A stretch of DNA of 64,000 nt, taken from assembly GCA_036250195.1 (NCBI GenBank), contig JAVHZZ010000005.1:69967505-70031504 (forward strand). The letters run 5' to 3'. The stretch is from Mixophyes australis. Its lineage: Eukaryota; Chordata; Amphibia; Anura; Limnodynastidae. The notes beneath the pieces were generated by a model. It did no database searches, was not told the origin of the DNA, and saw nothing but the letters and a program-made list of their open reading frames with translations. The position numbers were made by a program, and so were the translations under genes. Within the stretch, counting starts at the first letter, position 1; each line of letters starts with the position of its first letter. Positions 9,405 through 18,754 of this stretch are shown here, in pieces.

Positions 9405-10240
9405 ATGCTTTTTTCTGGTCGCTAGCTATCTTAAGTTTGACTGCATTAAAGATGTGCCTGATCAGTTTATTAGAAGCTTTGTCTACTGATTGGCATTGTA
9501 AAGTGATCACAGAGTCCTTGGGTAATTGAAGACTAATAGTTTGTGAAATCAGCTTGAATGTATTATCCCAGAATCTAGATAGTATTGAACAGTCTCACCA
9601 AATATGTATAAAGGTACCACTGTATTTGCAATTACGCCAGAATAAGCTTTACAAGTGGGGATAAATAGCTTGTAATTTAGTGGGGGACATCTAGTATACA
9701 TTTTGTAAGTGTTTTTGCATATAACTGTATTGATCAAAGATTTTATGATGTGTTGTTGTATGAGCGACCATCCCTCTCTGTCCAACGAGATCCCCAGGTT
9801 GTTCCCAAGGTTGCTCAAATGGTTTCACTGATTGGGGGATGGGTGATAGAGTAATGCTGTACAATAATAAAATACTTCCCAGTCTTCTTGTTGTGTAAAT
9901 ACAGAACTTCTCAAACTGTGTAAGGGATCTGATTTTGGAAGATTGTTTTTGAGACCGTATGAAACTTTTCATTTGAATGTAGTAAAATGTGTGTGGGGCA
10001 TATTCTTCCATAATATAGAGAAATGTATCCAAACCCACAGATGTCCAAAGTTGTGCAAAGGCTGCTGTACAACCTAAGGGAAAGAGAGAATGTTTCCAAA
10101 GTGGTGTCAGTGGGGATAGATATGGCACAAACTCTAAAAGTTTATTAAGTTTGTCCCATATCGCCAGTGTAAAGTGTATGGATGGGAAAACACAAGCTGA
10201 GGCTGGTCTGAGGCCCCTTGGGGACCCATCATCATCAACA
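9405..10240 (-). pseudogene. L1-clade LINE ORF2 C-terminal fragment
   Basis: Minus-strand frames from about 10240 to 9405 match the C-terminal part of L1-clade ORF2 as found in fish and frogs: the region containing PLGCTAAFAQLWTSVGLDT, then QMKSFIRSQ, and near the end blocks reading GTFIHIW and FWDNTFKLI (from GTxxHIxW...FW). Several frameshifts and stops break it. It probably belongs to the same insertion as the reverse transcriptase piece at 10760-11165, from which it is separated by about 500 bp of other DNA. Confidence 0.7.
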
Positions 10241-10262
10241 AATTCCATAGCGCTTTACAATT
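10226..10262 (-). repeat. Short LINE/SINE 3'-end-like scrap
   Basis: The sequence around AAATTCCATAGCGCTTTAC, preceded by TCATCATCA, is the reverse of the GTAAAGCGCTATGGAATTT...(TGATGA) tail found on CR1/L2-type elements and their SINEs. Only the terminus is present. Confidence 0.4.
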
Positions 10263-10759
10263 GGGGTAGGAATCTTACTCTAATGTGATAACCAGAAAAC
10301 TGCTGGGCACTAGGATCCTGTGGATCAGGACAATGTTACAGCATGATACAGGACAGACTCTAGGACACAGAAATAGTCCTGTTGGAAAGTTTCAGGGTTT
10401 TGTGACAGATACAGAGGAGGAGGGGCCTCAGAGTGAGCACTGAGGAGACATTCTGTGAAAAATAGACACATTTTTCTGTATGCTGTTGTGAGGAAAAGTG
10501 AGGCAAGTGTTGATAGACTGCTTCAGATGGCTGAGTTGTGTTGCCAGACAGAATACTGCATGTAAAAAGACTTGAAGACAAGGGCTGAGAACAGTAAGTC
10601 AGATTAGAGCTGACAACTATCTACACAACAGGGAAAGGGTCTGTGTATTTTCACTCACTACACTGTATATCCTACATCTTAAAAGCTGGGAGCTATATTT
10701 ATAGACATAATAAGTAGAGTACCTAACCCAACCTTGGGGACTCAGGTTTCTCTGTCCCA
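10263..10759. other. Unassigned insert between two L1 pieces
   Basis: This stretch interrupts the L1 fragment. I recognise no coding or terminal motif in it. Confidence 0.5.
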
Positions 10760-11165
10760 CTGCTATGCCATAACCGAGAGAAAAGCATCCAGAGACCAGG
10801 TACGATCTGTGGCGTGGTAATATTTCTCAAATAAGGGGAGACCAAGTCCCCCATTATGGATAGATTAAGCTAGGCCCAGAAACTCCTGTTTCTGGGCATT
10901 TTGCTGATCTAGATAAACTTGCTGCATAGCAATTTTAGGTAGTGAAGGAAAGGAGTCGGGAGTGCTTCAAATTTAGAATTGTTTACTTTGTAACCTGAGA
11001 GTTGACCATACTGTCCTAGCTCTATGAAAAAGTTGGAGAGAAAAGCCTCTGAAGAGGATAAGATTAAAAGTATATCATCCACAAATAGCGAAATTTGGTT
11101 CACCTTTACATATGAGTTCACTCGGACACAGTACAGTATTATGTCATCTAAGTATAGCATTACAA
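10760..11165 (-). pseudogene. L1-clade LINE reverse transcriptase fragment
   Basis: The minus strand encodes SLFVDDILLILSSSEAF followed by QYGQLSGYKVNNSKFEAL, the catalytic YADD-type block of L1-clade reverse transcriptase (here FVDD), at about 11100-10970. After an internal deletion it continues with FI(stop)ISKMPRNRSFWA and NGGLGLPLFEKYYHA (10866-10760), the FIW...GGLGLP region that normally follows the thumb. There are two in-frame stops and a deletion of roughly 80 codons. No flanking target duplication was found. Confidence 0.78.
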
Positions 11166-12193
11166 GTATTCATTGCTCAACCAATCACAAACAGTTTTCC
11201 AACACAAGCCACTTGTGATTTATTGAGCAGTGAACAAATGTCTGGGTTAATTTAGGTCAAAGTAATTTTTGAACAATTTGAGGAAGAAGTTGATGATGAT
11301 GATGATGACTGCCACATCTTGTCTCCAGAAGAATCCATACATCAGCATCTATCTATCTAATACAATACAACTGCTGCAGACACATCCATACACTAGCATC
11401 TATATTAAAATATAGTACAATAGAATACTACATTTCTTTGGCTAACAGCCTGTAGTTTTATGCTATGGATATCATGCATTTACCATACCTACTGTATCTG
11501 ACAGAGTTACAAATGTTATCTATATAAAAAATTATTTACCTGTATTGTATAAATATTTAAAACAACTCAATGATTACCAATGTAATATGATTATAAAGTG
11601 TACATTGGTTCATGTTTTAATAGTCTTCGGACACTATTAATGTTAATAGTGTCCAGCAAGAATGCAGATGTAAAATGTGCCATGCCATTTAGATCTTTTA
11701 TGTGGATTAAGCAAACTATATTAGCAAACTGTATTGAAGAAATTAGAATTATTGAAACGCTTCCCCCATGTCCTTTACCTTACAGTACTTAATTGATAGA
11801 TTTCCAAGAGTAATCCAAATAATTCCATAAAACATTTACATACAGGGTCTGCTTTAAAGTTACTGTAAACTTGAACACAAATACATATTTACATTCACAA
11901 AAGCTGTCTTGTGTGTTTTTTGAGTTGGACGTATTGTAATGTAGATCAAACGTAAAACAAAGTTTAGAGATACCTCTGGTGTACACATGTTTGTTGTATT
12001 GATATGTCAGTCTTAAAATAGAATGTTGAGATGTGTCGGTCTTATACTGTAGATGCCTCCACATTTTTGAGCCGTCAGTGTAGTATTTTCTGTTGTGCAT
12101 CAGGCATTTCCTATGCTTATGTGACTCTTTTAAAAAAAAGTATTTAGTATACTGTATGTAAAATAATATAATATAATAAAAAATATTATTAAA

Positions 12194-12224
<31 letters not shown>

Positions 12225-12262
12225 TCAGATTACTAACCAACAAATTAATTATAAACAACAAT
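11166..12262. other. Unassigned AT-rich DNA with microsatellites
   Basis: No gene recognised. A (GAT)n run lies near 11290-11310 and an (AAT)n run near 12195-12225, just upstream of the retrotransposon target site. Confidence 0.6.
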
Positions 12263-12267
12263 AATAG
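12263..12267. repeat. Target-site duplication AATAG, left copy
   Basis: AATAG directly precedes the TGTCAC of the 5' LTR and is repeated directly after the 3' LTR at 17994-17998. Five bp is the usual Ty3/gypsy size. Confidence 0.95.
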
Positions 12268-12272
12268 TGTCA

Positions 12273-12398
12273 CGAGCCGCGGCGGTACTCACAGCCGCCG
12301 CGGCTCGCTTCCTGTAGGTCCCAACGTCCCGGCCGTCACCATGACGACCGGGACGTCATTTCCTTCCAACTCCCGACCGTTGCCAAGGCAACGGTCGG
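12273..12398. repeat. Three consecutive hairpin-forming palindromes in U3
   Basis: Hairpin 1: perfect 13-bp arms 12273-12285 and 12295-12307 (CGAGCCGCGGCGG). Hairpin 2: 12324-12356, outer 9-bp arms ACGTCCCGG/CCGGGACGT and inner CGTCA/TGACG with one mismatch and a 3-nt loop. Hairpin 3: perfect 12-bp arms 12373-12384 and 12387-12398 (CCGACCGTTGCC). The same set is in the 3' LTR at 17237-17362. Confidence 0.92.
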
Positions 12399-12432
12399 AC
12401 GCTTCCTCAGCGCCGTGTCCTGGCAGCCAGGC

Positions 12433-12442
12433 GCGCATGCGC
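12433..12442. promoter_or_regulatory. NRF1-type palindrome in the 5' LTR
   Basis: GCGCATGCGC, the core of the known NRF1 site, lies about 160 bp upstream of the TATA-like box and recurs in the 3' LTR at 17397-17406. Confidence 0.5.
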
Positions 12443-12602
12443 TCTAGGGACAATCAGGCAGATTTAGCCTGTGGCTGAATTAGCAGGCATTAGCCTGCAG
12501 GTGTGGATTTCAGTGCTAGCCCTGATTGGTCTTGCTAGGTGCTGGCAATTAGCCTACAAGTGTGGCCTTGTCTAGGGGCAGGTTCTGATTGGTTATGGGT
12601 TG

Positions 12603-12610
12603 TATTTAAG
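12603..12610 (+). promoter_or_regulatory. TATA-like box of the complete element
   Basis: TATTTAAG, ten bases downstream of an inverted CCAAT box, is the best promoter candidate in the LTR. Confidence 0.55.
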
Positions 12611-13063
12611 GCAATGAGGTCTGCTGCCTCATTGCCGGTTATAGCTTCTGTGCTCCAGTCTGCTGACCTGCTTGCTCCAGTTCCTGTTCCTGTATCTACG
12701 TTTTGACTTCCCGTGTATGACCCTTGGCTTCGTATTTGACTTCGCTTGTGTTTCCTGTGACCCTGATCCTTGGCTCGTTTACCCGTTCTGCTACTTTGCC
12801 TGTGACCTCTGACCTCAGCTTGCTCATCGTTTCTGTTACCTGCTGCCTACCTTTTGACCTCTGCGTGGACCTGACTCTTCTTGCCTGGGTTCTCCCCAGC
12901 CGGTACACACTTCACGACCCTCTGTCAGTCTGCAGCCCAGTCTGTCCCCACCATCAGGGGCTCCAGTGAACACCTGACTGGCAGAGTAGACTCCGGGTTG
13001 TGTTGTGCCGGCTGGAGGGGTTCCTAACATTATAACCGGCCCACTCACGGAGACAAGATTAGG

Positions 13064-13918
13064 ATGGATACAAGTGGATCCACACCGTCTCCAGCACAAA
13101 CTCTAGCAGGCCACGTTGAGTCCTTGTATCAGATGATGCAGGGATTGGCTGAGCGTATGTCTGTTCAAGAAGAAGCCACAAAAGCTTCACAACCGACTCC
13201 AGGTCCCATCTGTGAACCCAAAATGAACTTACCAGATCGGTTCTCCGGAAATAGAACCCTGTTTCGGAACTTCAGGGAGAGCTGCAAGCTCTATTTTCGG
13301 ATGAGACCTCGCTCCTCCGGTTCAGAGCAGCAAAGAGTTGGGATTATTATTTCCCTTCTACAGGGTGACCCCCAGTCCTGGGCGTTTTCTTTGCCGCAGA
13401 CCAGTCCGGCCATGCAGTCCGTAGACTCCTTCTTCGAGGCACTGGGTCTACTGTATGATGACCCGGATCGAGTGGCCTCCGCGGAAGCTCATCTACGGTC
13501 CTTGAAACAAGGCCGACGGTCGGCAGAAGAATACTGCGCTGAATTCCGTAGATGGTCACCTGATAGTGGATGGAACGACCCTGCCTTACGGAGTCAGTTC
13601 CGTCTCGGCCTATCTGAACAGATTAAAGATTCTTTGGTGCAATACCCGTCTCCTAGTTCTCTGGAGGATCTGATGCACCTCTCCATTAAAATTGACAGGA
13701 GATATAAGGAGCGGAAAACTGAAAAGGAAGCATCATCACCTCCATTCGCCTTCGTTCCGGTTTCCCAGGATGGTGAGGAGCCTATGCAATTAGGAGCATA
13801 TCGTCTCTCTTCGGAAGAGAGAGACAGGAGACGTTCGCAAGGTCTATGTCTATACTGTGGCATAAAAGGCCACTTCTCCCGTTCTTGCCCAAATAAGTCG
13901 GGAAAAGACCATGCCTAG
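13064..13918 (+). CDS. gag: Gag polyprotein of the complete element
   Basis: A 284-residue ORF starting at the ATG 34 bp after the 5' LTR. Residues about 50-210 form the retrotransposon-gag domain of the sushi-ichi/PEG10/RTL type, with motifs such as FRNFRESCKLYF, LLQGDPQSWAF and FRLGLSEQIKDSL. One CCHC zinc knuckle lies at C262, C265, H270 and C275 (LCLYCGIKGHFSRSC). The N-terminus (QTLAGHVESLYQMMQGLAERM) is predicted to form a short coiled coil. Gag builds the particle and binds the genomic RNA. The TAG stop at 13916 lies within the predicted frameshift pseudoknot. Length and layout match the gag at 3094-4026, but the sequences are well diverged. Confidence 0.95.
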   Translation: MDTSGSTPSPAQTLAGHVESLYQMMQGLAERMSVQEEATKASQPTPGPICEPKMNLPDRFSGNRTLFRNFRESCKLYFRMRPRSSGSEQQRVGIIISLLQGDPQSWAFSLPQTSPAMQSVDSFFEALGLLYDDPDRVASAEAHLRSLKQGRRSAEEYCAEFRRWSPDSGWNDPALRSQFRLGLSEQIKDSLVQYPSPSSLEDLMHLSIKIDRRYKERKTEKEASSPPFAFVPVSQDGEEPMQLGAYRLSSEERDRRRSQGLCLYCGIKGHFSRSCPNKSGKDHA

Positions 13919-13961
13919 GGAATGAGGGGAAAGTTCACCTAGGTCTGCAAATTATCTCCCC
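13900..13961 (+). promoter_or_regulatory. Predicted -1 ribosomal frameshift signal (slippery heptamer plus pseudoknot)
   Basis: G GGA AAA at 13900-13906 is in the gag frame. After a 7-nt spacer, CCTAGG (13914-13919) can pair with CCTAGG (13938-13943), and GGGGA in its loop (13926-13930) with TCCCC (13957-13961), forming an H-type pseudoknot. The gag stop TAG (13916-13918) is in stem 1. Pol is in the -1 frame and open from the slippery site. The layout matches 3051-3112 although the stem sequences differ. Confidence 0.75.
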
Positions 13962-16900
13962 GAAAAATGCTGTATTAATCCCTGCACAGCTCACCTTCCG
14001 GGCTCGCTCTGTGGACCTGTCGGCCTTCATTGATAGCGGAGCTGCAGGCAACTTCCTTGATATTGGGTTTGCCCGCTCTGCCGGAATTCCGATGGTAAAA
14101 CTCAACTCTGCCATTACTGTCTGTGGCTTAGACGGAGGTCCGTTGCCTGGTGGCAAGATTTCCTGGGAGACCCCGCCACTACAGTTGAAGATCGGAGCTC
14201 TCCATTCTGAGTCAATCACCTTCTTCCTGATCGATTGTTCGTCGGTTCCTATGATCTTGGGCCACCCATGGCTTTCCTGTCATAACCCTGTCATAGACTG
14301 GGTAAAAGGAGAGATTGTCAAGTGGAGTACTTATTGTACACAGTCTTGTTTGTCACTGTCTCTGCGTATGATTCAGCCTATTCCGGAGCGGCTTCCCTCA
14401 CAGTATCATGAATTCTGGGACGTGTTCTCCAAGAAGGCTGCTGATACCTTACCGCCACATCGTGACTTTGACTGTGCCATCGAACTTATTCCTGGTTCCA
14501 AGTTACCTAAGGGGCGTTTGTATTCCCTTTCTGCTCCAGAAACAAAATCCATGCAGGAGTATATCGATGAAAACCTGGAGAGAGGCTTCATCAGGCCATC
14601 TAAGTCTCCCGTAGGAGCGGGATGCTTCTTTGTATCAAAAAAAGACGGAGGGTTAAGACCTTGTATTGACTACCGGGGATTGAATCATATCACAGTCAAG
14701 AACACCTATCCCCTTCCGCTCATCTCGGTTTTGTTTGATCAGCTAAGAGGGGCCACTGTCTTCACTAAAATCGACCTTCGCGGAGCATATAATCTCATCC
14801 GTATCAAAGAAGGAGATGAGTGGAAGACGGCATTCAATTCGCACTCTGGCCACTACGAGTATCTGGTCATGCCGTTTGGCCTTAGTAATGCACCTGCAGT
14901 GTTCCAGGACTTGATCAATGAAGTTCTTCGGGAATTCCTTGGTTGTTTCGTGGTCATCTATTTAGATGATATCCTCATCTATTCCAGATCTTTGCCCGCC
15001 CATCAGACTCACGTCAAACAAGTTCTACAGAAATTACGAGAGAACCACCTGTACGCTAAGCTGGAAAAGTGTGAGTTCGAGGTACAGAGAGTATCCTTTT
15101 TAGGCTATGTAATCTCTTCTGAGGGATTCTCCATGGATCCAGCTAAGGTCCAGGCTATTCTGGATTGGGTGCAACCCAACAATCTTAAGGCGGTGCAGAG
15201 GTTCCTGGGCTTCTCCAATTATTATAGGAGATTCATTCACAACTTTGCCGACATTGTGGCTCCCATTGTCGCTCTGACCCGTAAAGGAATGGATCCAACT
15301 AATTGGTCGTCCCAAGCAGTAGCCTCATTCGAAAGCCTGAAAAGGGCCTTTGTCTCCGCTCAGGTCCTCAGACATCCGGATCCAGCTAGGACATTTATTC
15401 TTGAGGTCGACGCCTCTGACATCGGTGCCGGTGCCATCCTATCGCAGAAGGACCCTCATACTAATCGTCTGCACCCATGTGCTTATTTCTCCCGTCAGTT
15501 CTCTTCAGCGGAGGCCAACTATGATGTCGGTAATAGAGAACTATTGGCAATCAAATGGGCCTTCGAGGAGTGGCGGCATTGGTTGGAGGGTGCTTCACAT
15601 CAGATCTCTGTCATTACCGATCACAAGAATTTACAATATATACAGTCAGCCAAACGTTTAAATCCCAGACAGGCCCGGTGGGCGTTATTCTTTACCCGGT
15701 TTAACTTCCTGATCACCTACCGACCAGGCTCCAAAAATGTCCGGGCAGATGCCCTTTCCAGAAGTTTCTCGGCACACCACATTCCAGTCACTATCCCAGA
15801 GCCGATTATTCCCCCTTCTGTAATCCATGCCGGGTTGACCCAAGATCTGAGTATCACACTTCAGAGATTCCAGAAATTAGCCCCTGATACTACTCCGGAG
15901 CGACGTCTCTTTGTTCCAGTCCATCTAAGGAAGGCGGTTATTGCAGAGGCGCATAACAGTAGGGTTGCAGGGCATCCTGGAATTTTCAAGACGTTAGAAA
16001 TCCTTTCCCGTACAGTCTGGTGGCCATCTATGTCTGCTGACGTCAGGAGTCATATCCTCTCATGTGAGGTTTGTGCCAGAAACAAAGTTCCTAGGATCCG
16101 CCCAATAGGCCAGTTAGTTCCTTTGGCACCACCTGCAAAACCATGGACCCACTTGTCCATGGACTTTATAGTGGATCTACCACCTTCTGCAGGACACAAT
16201 ACCATTTGGGTCGTGGTAGACCGGTTCAGTAAGATGTCCCATTTCGTTCCCTTACCCAGACTGCCTACAGCTCGGGATTTGGCCGTCTTATTCATTCAAC
16301 ATATTTTCCGGCTCCATGGACTCCCTACTGACATAGTTTCCGATCGGGGTTCCCAGTTCATAGCGCAATTCTGGAGATCTTTCTGTACCCTCCTCGGAAT
16401 CAAGGTTAGTTTATCATCCGCATATCACCCTCAGTCCAATGGGCAGACCGAAAGAGTTAACCAGTCCTTGGAAAAAATTTTGCGATGCTACACGTCAGAG
16501 TTCCATGATAATTGGTCTTCCTTGTTACCCTGGGCAGAATTCGCCTGTAACAATTCCTGTCATTCATCTACTAAAACTTCTCCGTTTTTCTGCAATTATG
16601 GTTTTCACCCCAGATCTAACTCCCTGTATTCACTTAACCCAGTTGGTGTCCAGGAGATCCGTTCCACTGCAAGAGATCTCAGAGTTATCTGGAGGAAAGT
16701 ACAGGCATCTCTGAAACAGGCTTCAGTTGTCGCAAAAATTTTTTCGGATCGCCACCGTACCATCTGCTCCTTCAAGGTGGGCCAGAGAGTGTGGCTGTCT
16801 ACAAAAAACATTAAACTCAGACAGCCTTGCAAAAAGTTAGGTCCCAAGTTCATCGGCCCGTTCCTTATCATCAAGCAGGTTAATTCTGTTGCATTTAGGT

Positions 16901-17442
16901 TAAGAATTCCGGGCTCATTGAGAATTCCCAACACATTTCACTGTTCTCTGTTGAAGCCGGTATTATATCCTACTCAAATCCAGTCTTCAAATTTGCCTGA
17001 GAGAAAATCAAACAGATCACCAAGATACGTTGTTCAGAAGATCTTGGATTCCAAAAAAGTGCAAGGTCAGGTGCACTTCCTAGTGCAGTGGAGGAATCGT
17101 GGGTTAGAAGAACGGTCTTGGATCCCACGGAGACAACTCGATGCTCCTAAACAGTTGAAGGAGTTCTTTAAAAAATTTCCAAGGAAACCGGGATGTCGGG
17201 GTTCCTTAACCCCTCCTCAAGGGGGGGGTACTGTCACGAGCCGCGGCGGTACTCACAGCCGCCGCGGCTCGCTTCCTGTAGGTCCCAACGTCCCGGCCGT
17301 CACCATGACGACCGGGACGTCATTTCCTTCCAACTCCCGACCGTTGCCAAGGCAACGGTCGGACGCTTCCTCAGCGCCGTGTCCTGGCAGCCAGGCGCGC
17401 ATGCGCTCTAGGGACAATCAGGCAGATTTAGCCTGTGGCTGA
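13900..17442 (+). CDS. pol: Pol polyprotein: protease, RT, RNase H, integrase, chromodomain
   Basis: An open frame runs from the slippery site to TGA at 17440. It has no upstream ATG and is presumably made as Gag-Pol by -1 frameshifting. Numbering residues from 14011: protease FIDSGAAG with D8; reverse transcriptase with YLDD at 317-320; RNase H D467 (EVDASDIGAGA); integrase zinc finger H648, H655, C685, C688; DDE triad D718, D778, E814 (D-X35-E). A chromodomain follows at about 1003-1060 (YVVQKILDSKKVQGQ ... FLVQWRNRG), the mark of chromoviruses, whose chromodomain can direct integration by binding modified histones. The last residues are encoded by the polypurine tract and 3' LTR. Everything needed for copying and insertion appears intact. 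Confidence 0.96.
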   Translation, partial: GKRPCLGNEGKVHLGLQIISPKNAVLIPAQLTFRARSVDLSAFIDSGAAGNFLDIGFARSAGIPMVKLNSAITVCGLDGGPLPGGKISWETPPLQLKIGALHSESITFFLIDCSSVPMILGHPWLSCHNPVIDWVKGEIVKWSTYCTQSCLSLSLRMIQPIPERLPSQYHEFWDVFSKKAADTLPPHRDFDCAIELIPGSKLPKGRLYSLSAPETKSMQEYIDENLERGFIRPSKSPVGAGCFFVSKKDGGLRPCIDYRGLNHITVKNTYPLPLISVLFDQLRGATVFTKIDLRGAYNLIRIKEGDEWKTAFNSHSGHYEYLVMPFGLSNAPAVFQDLINEVLREFLGCFVVIYLDDILIYSRSLPAHQTHVKQVLQKLRENHLYAKLEKCEFEVQRVSFLGYVISSEGFSMDPAKVQAILDWVQPNNLKAVQRFLGFSNYYRRFIHNFADIVAPIVALTRKGMDPTNWSSQAVASFESLKRAFVSAQVLRHPDPARTFILEVDASDIGAGAILSQKDPHTNRLHPCAYFSRQFSSAEANYDVGNRELLAIKWAFEEWRHWLEGASHQISVITDHKNLQYIQSAKRLNPRQARWALFFTRFNFLITYRPGSKNVRADALSRSFSAHHIPVTIPEPIIPPSVIHAGLTQDLSITLQRFQKLAPDTTPERRLFVPVHLRKAVIAEAHNSRVAGHPGIFKTLEILSRTVWWPSMSADVRSHILSCEVCARNKVPRIRPIGQLVPLAPPAKPWTHLSMDFIVDLPPSAGHNTIWVVVDRFSKMSHFVPLPRLPTARDLAVLFIQHIFRLHGLPTDIVSDRGSQFIAQFWRSFCTLLGIKVSLSSAYHPQSNGQTERVNQSLEKILRCYTSEFHDNWSSLLPWAEFACNNSCHSSTKTSPFFCNYGFHPRSNSLYSLNPVGVQEIRSTARDLRVIWRKVQASLKQASVVAKIFSDRHRTICSFKVGQRVWLSTKNIKLRQPCKKLGPKFIGPFLIIKQVNSVAFRLRIPGSLRIPNTFHCSLLKPVLYPTQIQSSNLPERKSNRSPRYVVQKILDSKKVQGQVHFLVQWRNRGLEERSWIPRRQLDAPKQLKEFFKKFPRKPGCRGSLTPPQGGGTVTSRGGTHSRRGSLPVGPNVPAVTMTTGTSFPSNSRPLPRQRSDASSAPCPGSQARMRSRDNQADLACG
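17219..17228 (+). other. Polypurine tract
   Basis: AAGGGGGGGG lies three bases before the 3' LTR, where plus-strand DNA synthesis is primed. It lies within the pol reading frame. Confidence 0.88.
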
Positions 17443-17993
17443 ATTAGCAGGCATTAGCCTGCAGGTGTGGATTTCAGTGCTAGCCCTGATTGGTCTTGCT
17501 AGGTGCTGGCAATTAGCCTACAAGTGTGGCCTTGTCTAGGGGCAGGTTCTGATTGGTTATGGGTTGTATTTAAGGCAATGAGGTCTGCTGCCTCATTGCC
17601 GGTTATAGCTTCTGTGCTCCAGTCTGCTGACCTGCTTGCTCCAGTTCCTGTTCCTGTATCTACGTTTTGACTTCCCGTGTATGACCCTTGGCTTCGTATT
17701 TGACTTCGCTTGTGTTTCCTGTGACCCTGATCCTTGGCTCGTTTACCCGTTCTGCTACTTTGCCTGTGACCTCTGACCTCAGCTTGCTCATCGTTTCTGT
17801 TACCTGCTGCCTACCTTTTGACCTCTGCGTGGACCTGACTCTTCTTGCCTGGGTTCTCCCCAGCCGGTACACACTTCACGACCCTCTGTCAGTCTGCAGC
17901 CCAGTCTGTCCCCACCATCAGGGGCTCCAGTGAACACCTGACTGGCAGAGTAGACTCCGGGTTGTGTTGTGCCGGCTGGAGGGGTTCTTAACA
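17232..17993 (+). repeat. 3' LTR of the complete element
   Basis: 762 bp, same length as the 5' LTR, with one base difference seen by eye (TTCTTAACA against TTCCTAACA at the end). It carries the same hairpins, NRF1-type site, CCAAT and TATA-like boxes. The end of pol overlaps its first 211 bp. Confidence 0.97.
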
Positions 17994-17998
17994 AATAG
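17994..17998. repeat. Target-site duplication AATAG, right copy
   Basis: AATAG directly follows the 3' LTR and matches 12263-12267. Confidence 0.95.
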
Positions 17999-18754
17999 TA
18001 ACCATAAAATGACCAGCGCCTCCAGGTTATCAATTATTCTTCCAAAAACACGTCCCCTAGTTGCCTGAGACATGCCACAAGACATGCTTTCTGCCTTTGG
18101 GCATGATGATCTCCCTCCACATATCCAGCTCCTATGTATAAGAAGAAGCAAAGTTTTAAAAGTAACAATATAGGTCATATTTCTTGCTCTTACTATAGCA
18201 TGTCATATTTTAAATTTACAGTTCTTCCAACAGGGTTTCAAAAGTTTCACTGTATTAGAATATATGATTTGTAATTTGGTCAATATTGATTTTCCTTTGC
18301 AAATATGCAATTATGTTCTGGATTTCAACATTGGTCATTAATATGCTATTTCATAAAGGCACAAACTGACTATATCACATTGAAAAATTTAACAAGCTTT
18401 TGCCTGAGGGCCTATAGCACTCAAAGTTCTAAGAATAAGGCTACTTTTTCCACATATGTCATCAGTTACTTAGTGAAGTTTATTAGTAATACGCATGTAT
18501 CTCAAAGATGCCAGTGATTAATCAGTGAGGTAAACAGGTGATCTACAGTTGGGAGGAAATGCAACAACTGAGTTGATTATTTCCACATGAACAACCCATT
18601 CTGCACTTCTGGTGCAGAAAATGTAAAATAGATACTAGTAGTTGAGGTTGCACATATAAGTTCACAAAAATCATGCAACATTTTGTCATGAAAAGCATAC
18701 AGGGTTAGACAGGCAACATGTGAGATTTACTTAATGAATAACTAATATAGAGGA
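17999..18754. other. Unassigned DNA
   Basis: This is the continuation of the pre-insertion locus to the right of the retrotransposon. No coding or repeat signature recognised. Confidence 0.55.

Larger units (their letters stand above)
12268..13029 (+). repeat. 5' LTR of the complete element
   Basis: 762 bp, TG...CA ends. U3 opens with three GC-rich hairpins (12273-12398), then an NRF1-type palindrome (12433-12442), two inverted CCAAT boxes (ATTGG at 12525 and 12588) and a TATA-like TATTTAAG (12603-12610). The downstream part is CT-rich. No AATAAA was noticed. Confidence 0.97.
12268..17993 (+). mobile_element. Complete sushi-ichi-type Ty3/gypsy chromovirus, young and apparently intact
   Basis: A 5,726-bp element with two 762-bp LTRs (12268-13029 and 17232-17993) that begin TGTCACGAG and end TAACA. 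By eye the LTRs differ at one base (C/T near the 3' end, 13024 against 17986). The insertion is flanked by the 5-bp target duplication AATAG at 12263-12267 and 17994-17998. Inside are gag (13064-13918), pol in the -1 frame (from 13900) and a polypurine tract. No inactivating mutation is visible, and every catalytic motif from protease to integrase is present, followed by a chromodomain. The near-identical LTRs mean a recent insertion, so this family is likely still active in the species. Confidence 0.97.

Noticed and set aside
9691..10248. A 185-residue minus-strand ORF as a host gene
   Set aside because: Its residues match the C-terminal part of L1-clade ORF2, and its first residues come from an adjacent repeat scrap.
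12696..12969. Short frames of 70 and 81 residues, found identically again at 17660-17933
   Set aside because: They lie in the two LTR copies, so their identity reflects LTR identity and not conserved genes.
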